From: Pseudomonas sp. 8AS | GTDB lineage: Bacteria > Pseudomonadota > Gammaproteobacteria > Pseudomonadales > Pseudomonadaceae | Length of the DNA stretch: 64,000 bases | Assembly: GCF_902506505.1 (NCBI RefSeq) | Contig: NZ_LR733406.1 | Span: 744,001-808,000, forward strand | Reading direction: 5' to 3' | Part shown: positions 34,408 to 44,507 of the stretch, piece by piece | Layout: each line of letters starts with the position of its first letter | Position numbering within the stretch: the first letter of the stretch is position 1 | Notes under the pieces: model-generated | Told to the model about the DNA's origin: nothing | The model's input: only the letters and a program-made list of their open reading frames with translations | Databases searched by the model: none | Position numbers and translations under genes: made by a program

Positions 34408-35115
34408 TCAGAACAGGCGCGCGAGCAGCGCCGGTACCGCCGTCTCCACCCGCAGGATGCGCTCGCCCAGCTGCACCGGCTGCAAGCCGGCTTCCTGCAG
34501 TTTCTCGACTTCGTAGGGGATCCAGCCGCCTTCTGGGCCGATGGCCAGGGTCACCGGCTGCTCGACCGCGCGCGGGCAGGCGGGGAAGTCGCCTGGGTGG
34601 CCGACCAGGCCCAGGCTGCCGGCGGCGATGGCCGGCAGGCGGTCCTCGACGAAGGGCTTGAAGCGTTTCTCGATGATCACTTCGGGCAGCAGCGTGTCAC
34701 GCGCCTGCTCCAGGCCGAGAATCAGCTGCTCGCGAATGGCATCGGGTTCGAGGAAGGGGGTCTGCCAGAAGCTCTTTTCCACCCGGTAGCTGTTGAGCAG
34801 CACCAGGCGCGGCACGCCCATGGCGCTGACCGTCTGCAGCACGCGCTTGAGCATCTTCGGTCGCGGCAGGGCCAGCAGCAGGGTCAGCGGCAACTTGGCC
34901 GGCGGCGGCTGGTCCAGGCTGACCTGCAGTTCGGCGTGCTGTTCGTCCAGCTGCAGCAGGCTGCCGCTGCCCATCGGGCCGCCGAGGCGGCCGACCCGCA
35001 GGTTGTCACCGACGGCGGCGCGGTGCACTTCCTGCAGGTGCTTGAGGCGGCGACCGGCGAGAACGACGCGATCCGCCGCGACGAAGTCGGCGTCTTCCAG
35101 CAGCAGCAGGTTCAC
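34408..35115 (-). CDS. rsmE: 16S rRNA m3U1498 methyltransferase
   Basis: RsmE methylates U1498 in the 30S decoding region using SAM. It has a SPOUT (knotted) fold. The product from the GTG at 35115 is 235 residues, with the knot motifs [13 protein letters not shown] and [15 protein letters not shown]. It overlaps the tatC stop by 4 nt (GTGA), so it is translationally coupled to the tat operon. The frame stays open upstream only as a tatC shadow. Confidence 0.94.
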   Translation of the reverse strand: MNLLLLEDADFVAADRVVLAGRRLKHLQEVHRAAVGDNLRVGRLGGPMGSGSLLQLDEQHAELQVSLDQPPPAKLPLTLLLALPRPKMLKRVLQTVSAMGVPRLVLLNSYRVEKSFWQTPFLEPDAIREQLILGLEQARDTLLPEVIIEKRFKPFVEDRLPAIAAGSLGLVGHPGDFPACPRAVEQPVTLAIGPEGGWIPYEVEKLQEAGLQPVQLGERILRVETAVPALLARLF

Positions 35116-35900
35116 GGCAGCGGCGCGGGCGGCTGGTCGCCGGAATCGTCGTCCGGCTCGTGTTCGCTGCGCTTGCGCACCAGGCCGCCGAACAGCAGGC
35201 CGACCTCGAACAGCATCCACATCGGCACGGCCAGCAGGGTCTGCGAGAAGATGTCCGGCGGGGTGAGGACCATGCCGACCACGAAGCAGCCGACGATCAC
35301 GTAGGGCCGGCTCTTCTTCAGCGTCTCGATGTCGACCACCCCGACCCACAGCACCAGGAAGGTCGCCACCGGGATCTCGAAGGCCACGCCGAAGGCGAAG
35401 AACAGGGTCAGGACGAAGTCCAGGTACTCGTTGATGTCGGTCATCATCGCCACCCCTTCCGGGGTCACGCTGGCGAAGAAGTGGAAGATGATCGGGAATA
35501 CCAGGAAGTAGGCGAAGGCCATGCCGCCGTAGAACAGCAGGATGCTGGAGACCAGCAGGGGCATGGCGATGCGTTTCTCGTGCTTGTACAGCCCCGGCGC
35601 GATGAAGCCCCAGACCTGGTGCAGGATGATCGGCACGGCGAGGAACAGCGCGCACCAGGCGGTCAGCTTGAACGGGGTGAGAAACGGCGAGGCGACGCCG
35701 GTGGCGATCATCGTCGCGCCTTCCGGCAGGTAGGCGCGCAGCGGTGCCGAGACGATGGTGTAGATGTCCTGGGCGAAGTAGAACAGGCAGGCGAATACCA
35801 CGAAGATCGCGATCACGCAGCGCAGCAGGCGGGTGCGCAGCTCGGTGAGGTGCGCCACCAGGGGCATCTCGGCATCCGCTTCGGTTTGGCTGTGGCTCAT
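35112..35900 (-). CDS. tatC: Sec-independent protein translocase TatC
   Basis: TatC is the core receptor of the twin-arginine translocase and binds RR signal peptides. The 262-residue protein has six membrane helices and the N-terminal [11 protein letters not shown] motif with its signal-peptide-binding glutamate. The cytoplasmic loop [12 protein letters not shown] and the conserved [16 protein letters not shown] are also seen. It overlaps tatB by 4 nt. The acidic C-terminal tail ([15 protein letters not shown]) is variable in the family. Confidence 0.97.
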   Translation of the reverse strand: MSHSQTEADAEMPLVAHLTELRTRLLRCVIAIFVVFACLFYFAQDIYTIVSAPLRAYLPEGATMIATGVASPFLTPFKLTAWCALFLAVPIILHQVWGFIAPGLYKHEKRIAMPLLVSSILLFYGGMAFAYFLVFPIIFHFFASVTPEGVAMMTDINEYLDFVLTLFFAFGVAFEIPVATFLVLWVGVVDIETLKKSRPYVIVGCFVVGMVLTPPDIFSQTLLAVPMWMLFEVGLLFGGLVRKRSEHEPDDDSGDQPPAPLP

Positions 35901-36250
35901 GGCTGGCGCGAAGGCTCCGAAGGCTGGGCGGGGGCACTGCTGGCGGGGTTCGCCGCAGCTGCGGCTGGCGGCTCGCCGGTCGCGGTGGCGGCGGGGGCGC
36001 TGGCCGGCGGCAGGATCGACTGCTTGAGCTCGCGCTCCATCTGCAGGATCTGCTCGTTATGCAGCTGGCGGCGTACCTCGTCGGCGCCGATCTCGCGCTC
36101 AACCTCGGCCTTGATCGCGCTGAAGCTGCGCTTCAGCCGGCCGATCCACAGGCCGGCCGTGCGCGCGGCAGCGGGCAGGCGCTCGGGGCCGAAGACGATC
36201 AACGCGACCAGGCCGACCAGCAGCAGTTCGGAAAAGCCGATATCGAACAT
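35897..36250 (-). CDS. tatB: Sec-independent protein translocase TatB
   Basis: TatB forms the receptor complex with TatC. The 117-residue protein has one N-terminal membrane helix ([20 protein letters not shown]), an amphipathic helix, and a Pro/Ala-rich C-terminus. FGPERLP is the signature that separates TatB from TatA (FGTKRL next door). It sits between tatA and tatC with a 4-nt overlap to tatC and 9 bp to tatA. Confidence 0.96.
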   Translation of the reverse strand: MFDIGFSELLLVGLVALIVFGPERLPAAARTAGLWIGRLKRSFSAIKAEVEREIGADEVRRQLHNEQILQMERELKQSILPPASAPAATATGEPPAAAAANPASSAPAQPSEPSRQP

Positions 36251-36259
36251 GGCCTGGGG

Positions 36260-36523
36260 TCAGTCCTTGCGCGCAGGCTCTTCGACCCGCTGGGCCTGGG
36301 CGTCGATGGTCTGCGGCTTGTGCAGCTGCTCGCCAGCGGCCGGGGCCGGTGGTTGCGGCTGCGGTTCGGCAGGCTTGTCGCCTTCTTCGCTGTTCATTGC
36401 CTTGCGGAAGCCCTTGATGGTCTCGCCCAGGTCGGAGCCGAGGTTCTTCAGGCGCTTGGTGCCGAACACCAGTACCACCACGATCAGAATGACGACCCAG
36501 TGTTTCCAGTCGAAAATGCCCAT
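36260..36523 (-). CDS. tatA: Sec-independent protein translocase TatA
   Basis: TatA oligomerises to form the transport path for folded proteins. The 87-residue protein has a membrane helix ([19 protein letters not shown]), then the amphipathic helix with [16 protein letters not shown], and an acidic/Pro-rich tail. Family length is normal. It follows hisE by 21 bp, so the his and tat genes probably share a transcript as in other pseudomonads. Confidence 0.96.
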   Translation of the reverse strand: MGIFDWKHWVVILIVVVLVFGTKRLKNLGSDLGETIKGFRKAMNSEEGDKPAEPQPQPPAPAAGEQLHKPQTIDAQAQRVEEPARKD

Positions 36524-36544
36524 GTAATCAGTCCTCGCAAATGA

Positions 36545-36880
36545 TCAGTCGGATGTGGGGCGCGCCGCTTTTTCGGCATGCCCGGACAGGCCGAAACGCC
36601 GGTCCAGCTCGTCCAGCACGGCCTGCGGGTGCTGGCCGAGGGCGGCGAGCATGACCAGGCTGTGGAACCAGAGGTCCGCGGTTTCGTAGATCAGGTCGCT
36701 GCAATCGCCGTTGATGGCTGCGTCCTTGGCCGCAAGAATGGTTTCGACCGACTCTTCGCCGACCTTCTCCAGAATCTTGTTGAGGCCCTTGTGATACAGG
36801 CTGGCCACGTAGGAGCTGTCCGGCGCCGCGCCTTTGCGCGCCTCCAGCACTTCGGCCAGGCGGGTGAGGGTGTCACTCAT
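36545..36880 (-). CDS. hisE: Phosphoribosyl-ATP pyrophosphatase
   Basis: HisE hydrolyses PR-ATP to PR-AMP, step 2 of histidine synthesis. The 111-residue helical MazG-like protein has the metal-binding pattern [13 protein letters not shown] and [18 protein letters not shown]. It is separate from HisI here (fused in enterics), and overlaps hisI by 8 nt. Expected to be cytoplasmic. Confidence 0.95.
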   Translation of the reverse strand: MSDTLTRLAEVLEARKGAAPDSSYVASLYHKGLNKILEKVGEESVETILAAKDAAINGDCSDLIYETADLWFHSLVMLAALGQHPQAVLDELDRRFGLSGHAEKAARPTSD

Positions 36881-37274
36881 GCTTGTGTTCCGTATGGTAG
36901 ATGGCGTGCGGGTCTTTCAGTACCGGATCGACGCTGTGCCACGCGCCATCTTGCCACACCCGGTAGAAGCAACTTTCGCGCCCGGTGTGGCAGGCAATTC
37001 CGCCGAGCTGTTCGACCATCAGGATGATCACGTCGGCATCGCAGTCCAGGCGCAGCTCATGCAGCTTCTGCACATGGCCGGACTCCTCGCCCTTGCGCCA
37101 CAGCTTGCCACGCGAACGTGACCAGTAGATGGCACGCTGCTCGGCGGCGGTGAGGGCCAGGGCCTCGCGGTTCATCCAGGCCATCATCAGCACGCGTCCG
37201 GTCTTATAGTCCTGGGCGATGGCCGGGACCAGGCCGTCTTCGTTCCAGGTGATTTCGTCGAGCCAGTCAGTCAT
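36873..37274 (-). CDS. hisI: Phosphoribosyl-AMP cyclohydrolase
   Basis: HisI opens the adenine ring of PR-AMP, step 3 of histidine synthesis. The ATG at 37274 gives 133 residues. Zinc ligands are C78 (LDCDAD), C95 and C102 ([12 protein letters not shown]), and the Mg-binding aspartates flank C78. [17 protein letters not shown] is the substrate-binding segment. It precedes hisE with an 8-nt overlap. The 130 bp upstream to ubiB contain no gene I can see. Confidence 0.96.
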   Translation of the reverse strand: MTDWLDEITWNEDGLVPAIAQDYKTGRVLMMAWMNREALALTAAEQRAIYWSRSRGKLWRKGEESGHVQKLHELRLDCDADVIILMVEQLGGIACHTGRESCFYRVWQDGAWHSVDPVLKDPHAIYHTEHKHE

Positions 37275-37404
37275 CGCTATTCCGCCCGTGCGGGCTTGTC
37301 TCATGCTGCGTCGGGCGCAGCCGGTAAATGCTGGGCGCTGTTGGTGCAGGTGCTGCACACAATTGGCGCTTCTTGATTAGTGTGCCAGCCGTGGCCGGTA
37401 CTGG

Positions 37405-38994
37405 CTATCGGCGCAGGATCAGCAGCAGGCCGGCGCTCAGGCTGAGCCAGGCCGCCCAGCTGGCGACGGCCAGGCTCAGGCCCTGGCTGACGCCGCCGGC
37501 GATCAGCGCGGCACCGACCAGGCGCAGTGGCCAGGCGTGCGCCGCTGCGGCCGCCACGGGGGCGGCAGCGGGTTGCTGGTTGAGGCGCTCCAGGGTGTCG
37601 CGGGCCATCTGCGACAGGTGTGGCACCTGCTCGGCCTGCTGCTGCAAGTTGCGCAGCAGGTGCAGCGGGCTGATGCGTTCGCGCATCCAGCGTTCGAGGA
37701 AGGGCTGGGCGGTGCTCCACAGGTCCAGGTCCGGGTACAGCTGGCGGCCCAGGCCTTCGATATTCAGCAGGGTCTTCTGCAGCAGCACCAGCTGCGGCTG
37801 TACTTCCATGTTGAAGCGGCGCGCGGTCTGGAACAGGCGCAGCAGCAACTGGCCGAAGGAGATGTCTTTCAGCGGCTTCTCGAAGATCGGCTCGCAGACG
37901 GTGCGGATCGCCGCCTCGAAATCATTCACCTTGGTCTCGGCCGGCACCCAGCCGGAGTCGATGTGCAGCTGCGCCACGCGGCGGTAGTCGCGCTTGAAGA
38001 AGGCGATCAGGTTGCGCGCCAGGTAGTCCTGATCCTCGGGGGTGAGGCTGCCGACTATGCCGCAGTCGATCGCAATGTACTGCGGGCTCCACGGCGTGCG
38101 GGTGCTGACGAAGATGTTGCCGGGGTGCATGTCGGCGTGGAAGAAGCTGTCGCGGAACACCTGGGTGAAGAAGATCTCCACGCCGCGCTCGGCCAGCAGT
38201 TTCATGTTGGTGCGCTGGTCGGCGAGCACCGCCATGTCGGTCACCGGCACGCCGTAGATGCGCTCCATCACCAGTACCTTGGGCCGGCACCAGTCCCAGT
38301 ACACCTGCGGCACGTAGAGCAGCTCGGAGCCGTCGAAGTTGCGCCGCAGCTGGCTGGCGTTGGCTGCCTCGCGCAGCAGGTCGAGCTCGTCGTAGATGGT
38401 CTTCTCGTAATCGCTGACCACTTCCACCGGGCGCAGGCGGCGGGCATCGGCCGAAGCCTTCTCGGCGAGGCGCGCGGCGAGGAACAGCCAGGCCAGGTCC
38501 GAGCGGATGATCGGCCTGAGCCCCGGGCGGATCACCTTGACCACCACTTCCTCGCCGCTTTTCAACTGCGCGGCATGCACTTGCGCCACCGAGGCCGAGG
38601 CCAGCGGTTCCACCTCGAAACGGGCGAAGACTTCACCGACCCTGGCGCCGAGCTGCTGCTCGATGCGCGCCACCGACTCGGCGGCGGGGAAAGGCGGTAC
38701 CTGGTCCTGCAGCTTGGCCAGCTCGTCGGCCATGTCCGGCGGCAGCAGGTCGCGGCGGGTGGAGAGCAACTGGCCGAACTTGATGAAGATCGGCCCGAGG
38801 TCCTGCAGGGCCAGGCGCAGGGCCTCGCCACGGCTCAGGGTTGAGGGGCGGCGCGGCAGCCAGCGCCAGGGCAGGGCGAAGCGCAGCACGCGCATCCAGG
38901 TGGGCAGCGGCAGGTGCAGCAGCTGGTCGTCGAGGCGGTAGCGAATCACCACGCGCAGGATGCGCAGCAGGCGGCGGGCGGCAAGCAGCTTCAT
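37405..38994 (-). CDS. ubiB: Ubiquinone biosynthesis atypical kinase UbiB
   Basis: UbiB is an atypical ABC1/ADCK-type kinase/ATPase needed for ubiquinone synthesis, probably to extract or present lipid intermediates. The 529-residue protein has the diagnostic [16 protein letters not shown] region (KxGQ motif), an alanine-rich loop [14 protein letters not shown] in place of a glycine loop, and DMHPGNIFV. Two C-terminal membrane helices anchor it. Length matches the family. The start overlaps the ubiJ stop by 4 nt. Confidence 0.97.
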   Translation of the reverse strand: MKLLAARRLLRILRVVIRYRLDDQLLHLPLPTWMRVLRFALPWRWLPRRPSTLSRGEALRLALQDLGPIFIKFGQLLSTRRDLLPPDMADELAKLQDQVPPFPAAESVARIEQQLGARVGEVFARFEVEPLASASVAQVHAAQLKSGEEVVVKVIRPGLRPIIRSDLAWLFLAARLAEKASADARRLRPVEVVSDYEKTIYDELDLLREAANASQLRRNFDGSELLYVPQVYWDWCRPKVLVMERIYGVPVTDMAVLADQRTNMKLLAERGVEIFFTQVFRDSFFHADMHPGNIFVSTRTPWSPQYIAIDCGIVGSLTPEDQDYLARNLIAFFKRDYRRVAQLHIDSGWVPAETKVNDFEAAIRTVCEPIFEKPLKDISFGQLLLRLFQTARRFNMEVQPQLVLLQKTLLNIEGLGRQLYPDLDLWSTAQPFLERWMRERISPLHLLRNLQQQAEQVPHLSQMARDTLERLNQQPAAAPVAAAAAHAWPLRLVGAALIAGGVSQGLSLAVASWAAWLSLSAGLLLILRR

Positions 38995-39605
38995 TCGGAG
39001 GGTTTTACCTTGCGGGCGAGGTGCTCGATACGCGCGTCGAGGCGGTCGAGGGCGAGCTTGAGCTGGTCGAGTTCGGCGAAGCGCGCGTCGGCCTCGCGTT
39101 GGCCGACCAGGTGGCGCGATTCTTCACTGAGGTAGTCGGCGAGGTTGTGGCGCAGGCTGTCCAGGCTGTTGCCGGCCCAGTTCGCCCGGCTGCGCAGATG
39201 GCCGCTGAGCAGCTGGCTGCCGACCGGGCCGAGCCAGCGCGACAGCTCGTATTCCCAGTCCAGTTCGAGGTCCTGGAGGATGTTGGTCAGTTCCAGCAGG
39301 GCGGCGCTGTCGCCATCCAGTTCGACTTCCGGGCGGTGCAGCACGCTGGTCTTGTCCCTGGCCAGGGCCAGGCGCAGCAGGCTGGCGGCCGGGGCGCGCA
39401 GGGTGCAGTCGGCGCTGCTCCACTGGCTGGCCAGTTGCAGGCCCTCGCCGCTGGGCAGGAGGAACAGCTGCAGCGCCGGGCTCTGGCAGTCGATGGCGAT
39501 GACCTTGCCGTCCAGCCGGGCCAGGCGCGGCAGCGCGGTGCTGTCCATGGTCAGCACGCGGTTGAGACCGAGCTCGACGCCGGCCAGCAGGCCGCTCAAT
39601 AACAT
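38991..39605 (-). CDS. ubiJ: Ubiquinone biosynthesis accessory factor UbiJ
   Basis: UbiJ is a lipid-binding scaffold of the Ubi complex. The 204-residue product has an SCP2-like N-terminal domain ([24 protein letters not shown]) and a C-terminal helical segment ending in [23 protein letters not shown], a coiled coil. It overlaps ubiE by one base and ubiB by 4 nt, so ubiE-ubiJ-ubiB are translationally linked in the usual order. Confidence 0.93.
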   Translation of the reverse strand: MLLSGLLAGVELGLNRVLTMDSTALPRLARLDGKVIAIDCQSPALQLFLLPSGEGLQLASQWSSADCTLRAPAASLLRLALARDKTSVLHRPEVELDGDSAALLELTNILQDLELDWEYELSRWLGPVGSQLLSGHLRSRANWAGNSLDSLRHNLADYLSEESRHLVGQREADARFAELDQLKLALDRLDARIEHLARKVKPSE

Positions 39606-40375
39606 CAGGGCTTGATGCCGCGGTGCAGGGCGACGATGCCGCCAGTCATGTTGTGGTAGGTCACGCGCTCGAAGCCGGCCTCTGCCATCATCGCCTTGAG
39701 GGTGTCCTGGTCCGGGTGCATGCGGATCGATTCGGCCAGGTAGCGGTAGCTGTCGGCGTCGTTGGTGATCAGCTTGCCGGCCAGCGGCATGAAGGCGAAC
39801 GAGTAGGCATCGTAGGCCTTGGCCAGCAGCGGGCTGGAGGGCTTGGAGAACTCCAGCACCAGCAGGCGACCGCCCGGCTTGAGCACGCGCAGCATGGAGC
39901 GCAGGGCGTCTTCCTTGTGGGTGACGTTGCGCAGGCCGAAGGCGATGGTGACCACGTCGAAGTGGTTGTCCGGGAACGGCAGCTTCTCCGCGTCGGCCTG
40001 GACGAACACCACGTTGCCGGCCACGCCCTTGTCGAGCAGGCGGTCACGGCCGACCTTGAGCATCGACTCGTTGATATCGGCCAGCACCACTTCGCCGGTC
40101 GGGCCGACCAGGCTGGAGAACTTGCGCGCCAGGTCGCCGGTGCCGCCGGCGATATCCAGCACCCGATTGCCCGGGCGTACGCCGGACAGTTCGATGGTGA
40201 AGCGCTTCCACAGGCGGTGCATGCCTCCGGACAGCACGTCGTTCATCAGGTCGTATTTGGCCGCTACCGAGTGGAACACCTCGGCGACCTTCTCGGCCTT
40301 CTGGCTTTCCGGAACGTCCTGAAAGCCGAAGTGGGTGGTCTTTTCCTGCTCTGGGGCCTTGCGCGGATCGTTCAT
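39605..40375 (-). CDS. ubiE: Ubiquinone/menaquinone C-methyltransferase
   Basis: UbiE methylates carbon 2 of the benzoquinol ring (also demethylmenaquinone where present). The 256-residue class I methyltransferase has motif [16 protein letters not shown], and the family motifs [14 protein letters not shown] and [18 protein letters not shown] [14 protein letters not shown] near the end. It is the first gene of ubiE-ubiJ-ubiB and is divergent from the PHA-associated gene at 40490. Confidence 0.97.
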   Translation of the reverse strand: MNDPRKAPEQEKTTHFGFQDVPESQKAEKVAEVFHSVAAKYDLMNDVLSGGMHRLWKRFTIELSGVRPGNRVLDIAGGTGDLARKFSSLVGPTGEVVLADINESMLKVGRDRLLDKGVAGNVVFVQADAEKLPFPDNHFDVVTIAFGLRNVTHKEDALRSMLRVLKPGGRLLVLEFSKPSSPLLAKAYDAYSFAFMPLAGKLITNDADSYRYLAESIRMHPDQDTLKAMMAEAGFERVTYHNMTGGIVALHRGIKP

Positions 40376-40489
40376 GTCGCGGTCACCGGAATCAAAGTGG
40401 CGGCCATTCTAAACCCGTGGCCGGCCTTTGTCTTGGCGCCAGGCGGCGCTGTATAGTCGTGCGACACCAGGTCGCTGTCGGAGTTGTGC

Positions 40490-40768
40490 ATGGCCCGTAT
40501 CACCGTCGAACGTTCCCATTCCCTCGGTCGCGAGGCCGCCCGCGAAAAAGCCGAGATGCTCGCCGAGCGCCTGGCGCGCGAATACGACGTGAAATACCGC
40601 TGGGCCGGCGACACCCTGGAGTTCAAGCGCAGTGGCGCCGACGGCACCATCGAAGTGAGTGCCGATCAGGTACGCGTCAAGCTCAACCTCGGCCTGCTGC
40701 TGTCGGCCCTGGGCGGCACCATCAAGCGCGAAATCGAAGACACCCTGGACAAGCACCTGCAGGCGTGA
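40490..40768 (+). CDS. Polyhydroxyalkanoic acid system family protein
   Basis: The 92-residue protein belongs to the PHA_gran_rgn family (small proteins linked to PHA loci). It has MARITVERSHSLGREAA at the start and a VRVKLNLGLLLSALGGTIK segment near the end. GGAG (40480-40483) is 6 nt before the ATG at 40490; a TTG at 40484 is less likely. A role in granule regulation is inferred from family and place; it is upstream of the phasin genes and divergent from ubiE. Confidence 0.85.
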   Translation: MARITVERSHSLGREAAREKAEMLAERLAREYDVKYRWAGDTLEFKRSGADGTIEVSADQVRVKLNLGLLLSALGGTIKREIEDTLDKHLQA

Positions 40769-40828
40769 AGGCTGACCTGGCGCAGCTATTTCGCCACCTA
40801 GTATGTGATTTCTAATTTTTCTCCCTAC

Positions 40829-40840
40829 CTTGAGCTCAAG
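40829..40840. promoter_or_regulatory. Perfect 12-bp palindrome upstream of phaI
   Basis: CTTGAGCTCAAG, 46 bp before the phaI ATG and 12 bp after a possible -10 (TCTAAT, 40811-40816). A second CTTGAG occurs at 40867-40872. It could be an operator near the transcription start; PhaD is a candidate regulator, but I cannot match its site from memory. Confidence 0.45.
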
Positions 40841-40886
40841 TCCTGCGCAAGGACCAACTTTCCATCACTTGAGCGTGAGGTGCCCC

Positions 40887-41336
40887 ATGGCCACTAAAGC
40901 CGCCGTTAAGAAGAAAGTCGCTGTCGAAGTCGAAAGCAAAGCCACCGTGCTGACCGACGTGAAGGCCTATGCCCACAAGGTCTGGCTGGCGGGCCTGGGG
41001 GCCTACGTCAAGGCCGGCCAGGAAGGCGCCGGTTACTTCAAGGAACTGGTCAAGGCCGGTGAAGGCGTCGAGAAACAGGGCAAGAAGCTGGTGACCGAGC
41101 AGGTCGACGCGGCCAACAGCCAGATCAGCAGTCAGCTGGAAAGCGTCAAGAGCAGCGTGTTCGGCGTTAAAGAGAAAGTCGAAGTGCAGCTCGACAAGGT
41201 CGAAAAAGCCTTCGACAACCGTGTTGCCAGCGCCCTGAATCGTCTGGGTATTCCGTCCAAGCAAGACGTTGAGGCACTCTCTGCTAAGCTGGACGAGTTG
41301 AATGCATTGCTTGAACGTGTCGCGCGTACCCAATAA
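40887..41336 (+). CDS. phaI: Phasin PhaI
   Basis: PhaI is a granule-coating protein of medium-chain PHA. The ATG at 40887 gives 149 residues. It has a Lys-rich N-terminus, the phasin core (KVWLAGLGAYVKAGQEGAGYFKELVKAGE), and a helical coiled-coil end (LDKVEKAFDNRVASALNRLGIPSKQDVEALSAKLDEL). The core repeats in PhaF, which follows after 10 bp, so the two arose by duplication. A palindrome lies in its promoter region. Confidence 0.94.
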   Translation: MATKAAVKKKVAVEVESKATVLTDVKAYAHKVWLAGLGAYVKAGQEGAGYFKELVKAGEGVEKQGKKLVTEQVDAANSQISSQLESVKSSVFGVKEKVEVQLDKVEKAFDNRVASALNRLGIPSKQDVEALSAKLDELNALLERVARTQ

Positions 41337-41346
41337 GGAGAGCAGG

Positions 41347-42081
41347 ATGGCTGTTAAAAAAACTACCGCTGCAAAACCGGCAGCTAAGAAGCCAGCAGCG
41401 AAGAAGGAAACCAGTTCCTGGATCGGCGAAGTCGAGAAGTATTCGCGGCAGATCTGGCTGGCCGGTCTCGGCGCCTATTCCAAGGTCAGCAAGGACGGCA
41501 CCAAGCTGTTCGACGGTCTGGTCAAGGATGGCGAGAAAGCCGAGAAACAAGCCAAGACCGAAGTCGACAAGCAGCTGGGCGCGGTGAAGACCACCGTCGG
41601 TTCGACTGTTGACACGGCCAAGTCGAAAGTCGACGAAGTCAAGGACAAGGCCCTGGGCAAGTGGAACGAGCTGGAAGAGGCTTTCGACAAGCGTCTGAAC
41701 AGTGCGATCTCCCGCCTCGGCGTGCCGAGCCGCAACGAAGTGAAGGCGCTGCAGACCAAGGTCGACACCCTGACCAAGCAGATCGAGAAGCTCACCGGTG
41801 TTTCGGTGAAGTCGGTCGCCAAACCTGCCGCTAAACCGGCTGCCAAGCCGGCGGTTAAGGCTGCCGCCAAGCCGGTCGCCAAAGCTGCCGCCAAGCCGGT
41901 TGCCAAGGCCGCTGCCAAGCCTGTTGCGAAGCCGGCGGCCAAACCAGCCGTGGCGAAGAAGCCGGCTGCACCGAAAGCCGCCGCCAAGCCGGTTGCCGCC
42001 AAACCGGCCGCTGCTGCTCCGGCTGCCGCGCCTGCTGCCGCTCCGGTAGTCGCTCCGGTAGCGCCTGCTACTCCGTCCTGA
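41347..42081 (+). CDS. phaF: Phasin PhaF with histone H1-like tail
   Basis: The 244-residue protein has a phasin domain at about 20-155 (IWLAGLGAYSKVSKDGTKLFDGL and a PhaI-like C-terminal coil). A tail of AAKP-type repeats follows (about 158-230), rich in Ala, Lys and Pro like histone H1. In P. putida PhaF links granules to the chromosome and aids their even segregation; the tail fits that. It overlaps nothing and starts 10 bp after phaI with AAGGAG upstream. A terminator follows. Confidence 0.96.
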   Translation: MAVKKTTAAKPAAKKPAAKKETSSWIGEVEKYSRQIWLAGLGAYSKVSKDGTKLFDGLVKDGEKAEKQAKTEVDKQLGAVKTTVGSTVDTAKSKVDEVKDKALGKWNELEEAFDKRLNSAISRLGVPSRNEVKALQTKVDTLTKQIEKLTGVSVKSVAKPAAKPAAKPAVKAAAKPVAKAAAKPVAKAAAKPVAKPAAKPAVAKKPAAPKAAAKPVAAKPAAAAPAAAPAAAPVVAPVAPATPS

Positions 42082-42099
42082 GTTTTCGCTCAGTACCAC

Positions 42100-42126
42100 A
42101 AACGCCCGGCCCAGTGCCGGGCGTTT
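42100..42126. terminator. Bidirectional hairpin between phaF and phaD
   Basis: AAACGCCCGGC (42100-42110), loop CCAGT, GCCGGGCGTTT (42116-42126). The A/T ends of the stem give short T-runs on both strands, suiting convergent phaF and phaD. Confidence 0.8.
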
Positions 42127-42131
42127 GCGTT

Positions 42132-42746
42132 TCAGGCCTCCAGGTAGCGCTGCGCCAGCTGCTCGGCGGCGTGGCGTGAGCTCGGGGTGAGGTGGGGAGC
42201 GACCAGCATCATGATCTGGTAGACCACCAGGCGCACTTCGCCATCGGCACCGACGATGCGCTGGTAGTCGAGGGAGAACAGCAGGGTCAGGGTGATCTGT
42301 TCGACCAGCTGGCCGAGCGACTGGGTGCCGCTCTGCAGCTGGCCTTCGGCCTTGAGCCGGGCCAGCAGGGTGGCCAGGGTGCGCTTGAGCAGGTTGAGCC
42401 ACTGGCGGATGCCGCGGCCCAGCTTGGGCAGGCGCCCGGCCAGGTTGGACAGGTCCTGGAAGAGGAAACGGTACTGCGCCAGGCGCTCGACGATCAGGTG
42501 CAGGAACAGCCAGTAATCCTCGGCGCCCAGTTCGGCATCCAGGGGCGGATCGAGCAGTGGCGCCAGGTCGTTCTGGAAGCGCTCGAACAGTTCGAGGATC
42601 AGCGGTTCCTTGCCATGGAAGTGGTAGTACAGGTTGCCCGGGCTGATGCCCATTTCATTGGCGATTTCGAGGGTCGAGACGTTGGGTTCGCCCTCCCGGT
42701 TGAACAGGTTCAGGGCGCATTCGAGAATGCGATCGCGAGTCTTCAT
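42132..42746 (-). CDS. phaD: TetR-family PHA regulator PhaD
   Basis: The 204-residue protein has a TetR helix-turn-helix (STLEIANEMGISPGNLYYHFHGKEPL, about 24-49) and a helical ligand domain. In P. putida PhaD activates the phaC1 and phaI promoters, with an acyl-CoA or related intermediate as the likely signal. It is downstream of phaC2 in the same direction. The start ATG at 42746 is 78 bp from phaC2. Confidence 0.92.
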   Translation of the reverse strand: MKTRDRILECALNLFNREGEPNVSTLEIANEMGISPGNLYYHFHGKEPLILELFERFQNDLAPLLDPPLDAELGAEDYWLFLHLIVERLAQYRFLFQDLSNLAGRLPKLGRGIRQWLNLLKRTLATLLARLKAEGQLQSGTQSLGQLVEQITLTLLFSLDYQRIVGADGEVRLVVYQIMMLVAPHLTPSSRHAAEQLAQRYLEA

Positions 42747-42824
42747 TCCATGAGTGTTCTGTGGCCGCGGAAGCCTTGACCATAACCGGCCGGGCGCGCC
42801 CCGGCCAGTCGTTTTAGTCGCTCT

Positions 42825-44507
42825 TCAGCGGATGTGCACATAGGTACCGGGTGCCGCCTCCATGGCCGGGTACTTGCTGTTGCCGATGTTCAGCACGGTC
42901 TCGCGGCGCTCGCCGGAGCGCTGCTGGGTCCAGGCCAGCCATTCGGGCCACCAGCTGCCTTCCTGCTTCTTCGCGTCGTAGTACCAGGCTCGGTGGTCGC
43001 CGCTGAGCTTGCCGTTGTCCAGGTAGGTGGCCTTGGGGTTGCCCGGCGGGTTGAGAATGCTCTGGATATGCCCGCTGTTGGACAGCACGAAGCGGCTGTC
43101 GCCACCCAGCAGCAGGGCCGAGCGGTACACCGAGTCCCAGGGGGTGATGTGGTCGTTGATCCCGGCCACGCTGAAGCTGTCGAGGGTGACCTTGCTCAGG
43201 TCGATCGGCGTGCCGCAGATCTCCATGGCTCCGGCGCGGGTCAGCGGGTTGTGCTTGAACAGGTCGAGCAGGTCGCCGTGCAGGGCGGCCGGCAGGCGGG
43301 TGTTGTCGTTGTTCCAGTAGAGGATGTCGAAGGCCGGCGGTTCCTTGCCGAGCAGGTAGTTGTTGACCCAGTAGTTCCAGATCAGGTCGTTGGGGCGCAT
43401 CCAGGCGAACACCCGGGCCATGTCGCGACCGTCCAGCACGCCGCTCTGGTAGGAGCGGCGCTTGGCCGACTCGAGGGTCTGCTCGTCGGCGAACAGCATT
43501 GCCGGGCTGTCCACCTGAGCGTCCAGCAGGCTGACCAGGTAGGTGGTGCAGCCGATCTTGCGCAGCTGCTTCTTGGCCTGCAGATGGCCCTGCAGGGCGG
43601 CGATGGTCAGGCCGCCGGCGCAGGCGCCCATCAGGTTGACCTCCTTGCTGCCGGTGATGGCGCGACACACGTCGACGGCCTCCTCGAGGGCCTGCACGTA
43701 ACTCGACAGGCCCCACTCGCGATGCCGCGCATCCGGGTTGCGCCAGCTGATGACGAAGGTCTGCAGGTCGTTCTTCAGGCAGTACTGGATGAAGCTCTTC
43801 TCCGGGCTGAGGTCGAAGATGTAGAACTTGTTGATCTGCGGCGGGACGATCAGCAGCGGGGTGGCGTACTGCTTTTCGCTCATCGGCTTGTACTGGATCA
43901 GTTCCAGCATCTCGCTGCGGAACACCACGGCGCCGGCGGTGGTGGCCAGGTTGCGGCCGACCTCGAAGGCCTGCTTGTTGACCTGGCTGGGCAGCCCGCT
44001 GTTGTGCAGCAGGTCGTCGAACAGGTGGCGGGCGCCACGCAACACGCTGCTGCCGCCGGTATTGAACAGCTCCTTGAGCGCCTGTGGGTTGAGCAGGCTG
44101 TTGGAGGGGGCGATGGCGTCGTTGAGCAGGGAGAACAGGAAGTGCGCGCGGGTGCGGTCGTCGGGCGACAGGTCGCTTTCGTCGATCCATGCCTTGAGCT
44201 GCTTCTGCCAGGCCAGGTAGGCCTGCAGGCTGCGTTTGTAGAAGGGGTTGAGGCGCCAGGTCGGGTCGCTGAAACGGGCGTCCTGCGGGTTGGGCTGGTG
44301 CGGGGTGTCGCCCAGCATCACCCGGCCCAGCTGTTTGCCGAAGGCGAACAGGTGACGTGAACTGTGCACCGGCTGGCGCAGGCCCTGGAACGCCAGGGTG
44401 CGCAGGGTGGAGAACAGGTCGCGGCCGCGCAGGCCGATCATCGCGCTTTGTGCATTCATGTAGTCGGCGGGTACCGGCAAGGATCCCGGGGCAGTCTTTT
44501 CAGGCAT
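42825..44507 (-). CDS. phaC2: Class II PHA synthase 2
   Basis: PhaC2 polymerises medium-chain 3-hydroxyacyl-CoAs. The 560-residue protein has the lipase-like box GACAGG with nucleophile C296. Catalytic-region aspartate and histidine are in ITPWDSVYRS and LSNSGHIQS. It is about as long as, and strongly similar to, PhaC1 (45708-47387); the shared middle includes PNDLIWNYWVNNYLLG. The start ATG at 44507 has GGAG upstream. It forms phaC1-phaZ-phaC2-phaD with the other genes. Confidence 0.97.
   Translation of the reverse strand: MPEKTAPGSLPVPADYMNAQSAMIGLRGRDLFSTLRTLAFQGLRQPVHSSRHLFAFGKQLGRVMLGDTPHQPNPQDARFSDPTWRLNPFYKRSLQAYLAWQKQLKAWIDESDLSPDDRTRAHFLFSLLNDAIAPSNSLLNPQALKELFNTGGSSVLRGARHLFDDLLHNSGLPSQVNKQAFEVGRNLATTAGAVVFRSEMLELIQYKPMSEKQYATPLLIVPPQINKFYIFDLSPEKSFIQYCLKNDLQTFVISWRNPDARHREWGLSSYVQALEEAVDVCRAITGSKEVNLMGACAGGLTIAALQGHLQAKKQLRKIGCTTYLVSLLDAQVDSPAMLFADEQTLESAKRRSYQSGVLDGRDMARVFAWMRPNDLIWNYWVNNYLLGKEPPAFDILYWNNDNTRLPAALHGDLLDLFKHNPLTRAGAMEICGTPIDLSKVTLDSFSVAGINDHITPWDSVYRSALLLGGDSRFVLSNSGHIQSILNPPGNPKATYLDNGKLSGDHRAWYYDAKKQEGSWWPEWLAWTQQRSGERRETVLNIGNSKYPAMEAAPGTYVHIR

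Noticed and set aside
41820..42010. Repeated AAKP codons at the end of phaF considered as a tandem repeat or CRISPR-like array
   Set aside because: The repeat is in frame, of irregular length and encodes the known histone-like tail; no spacers.
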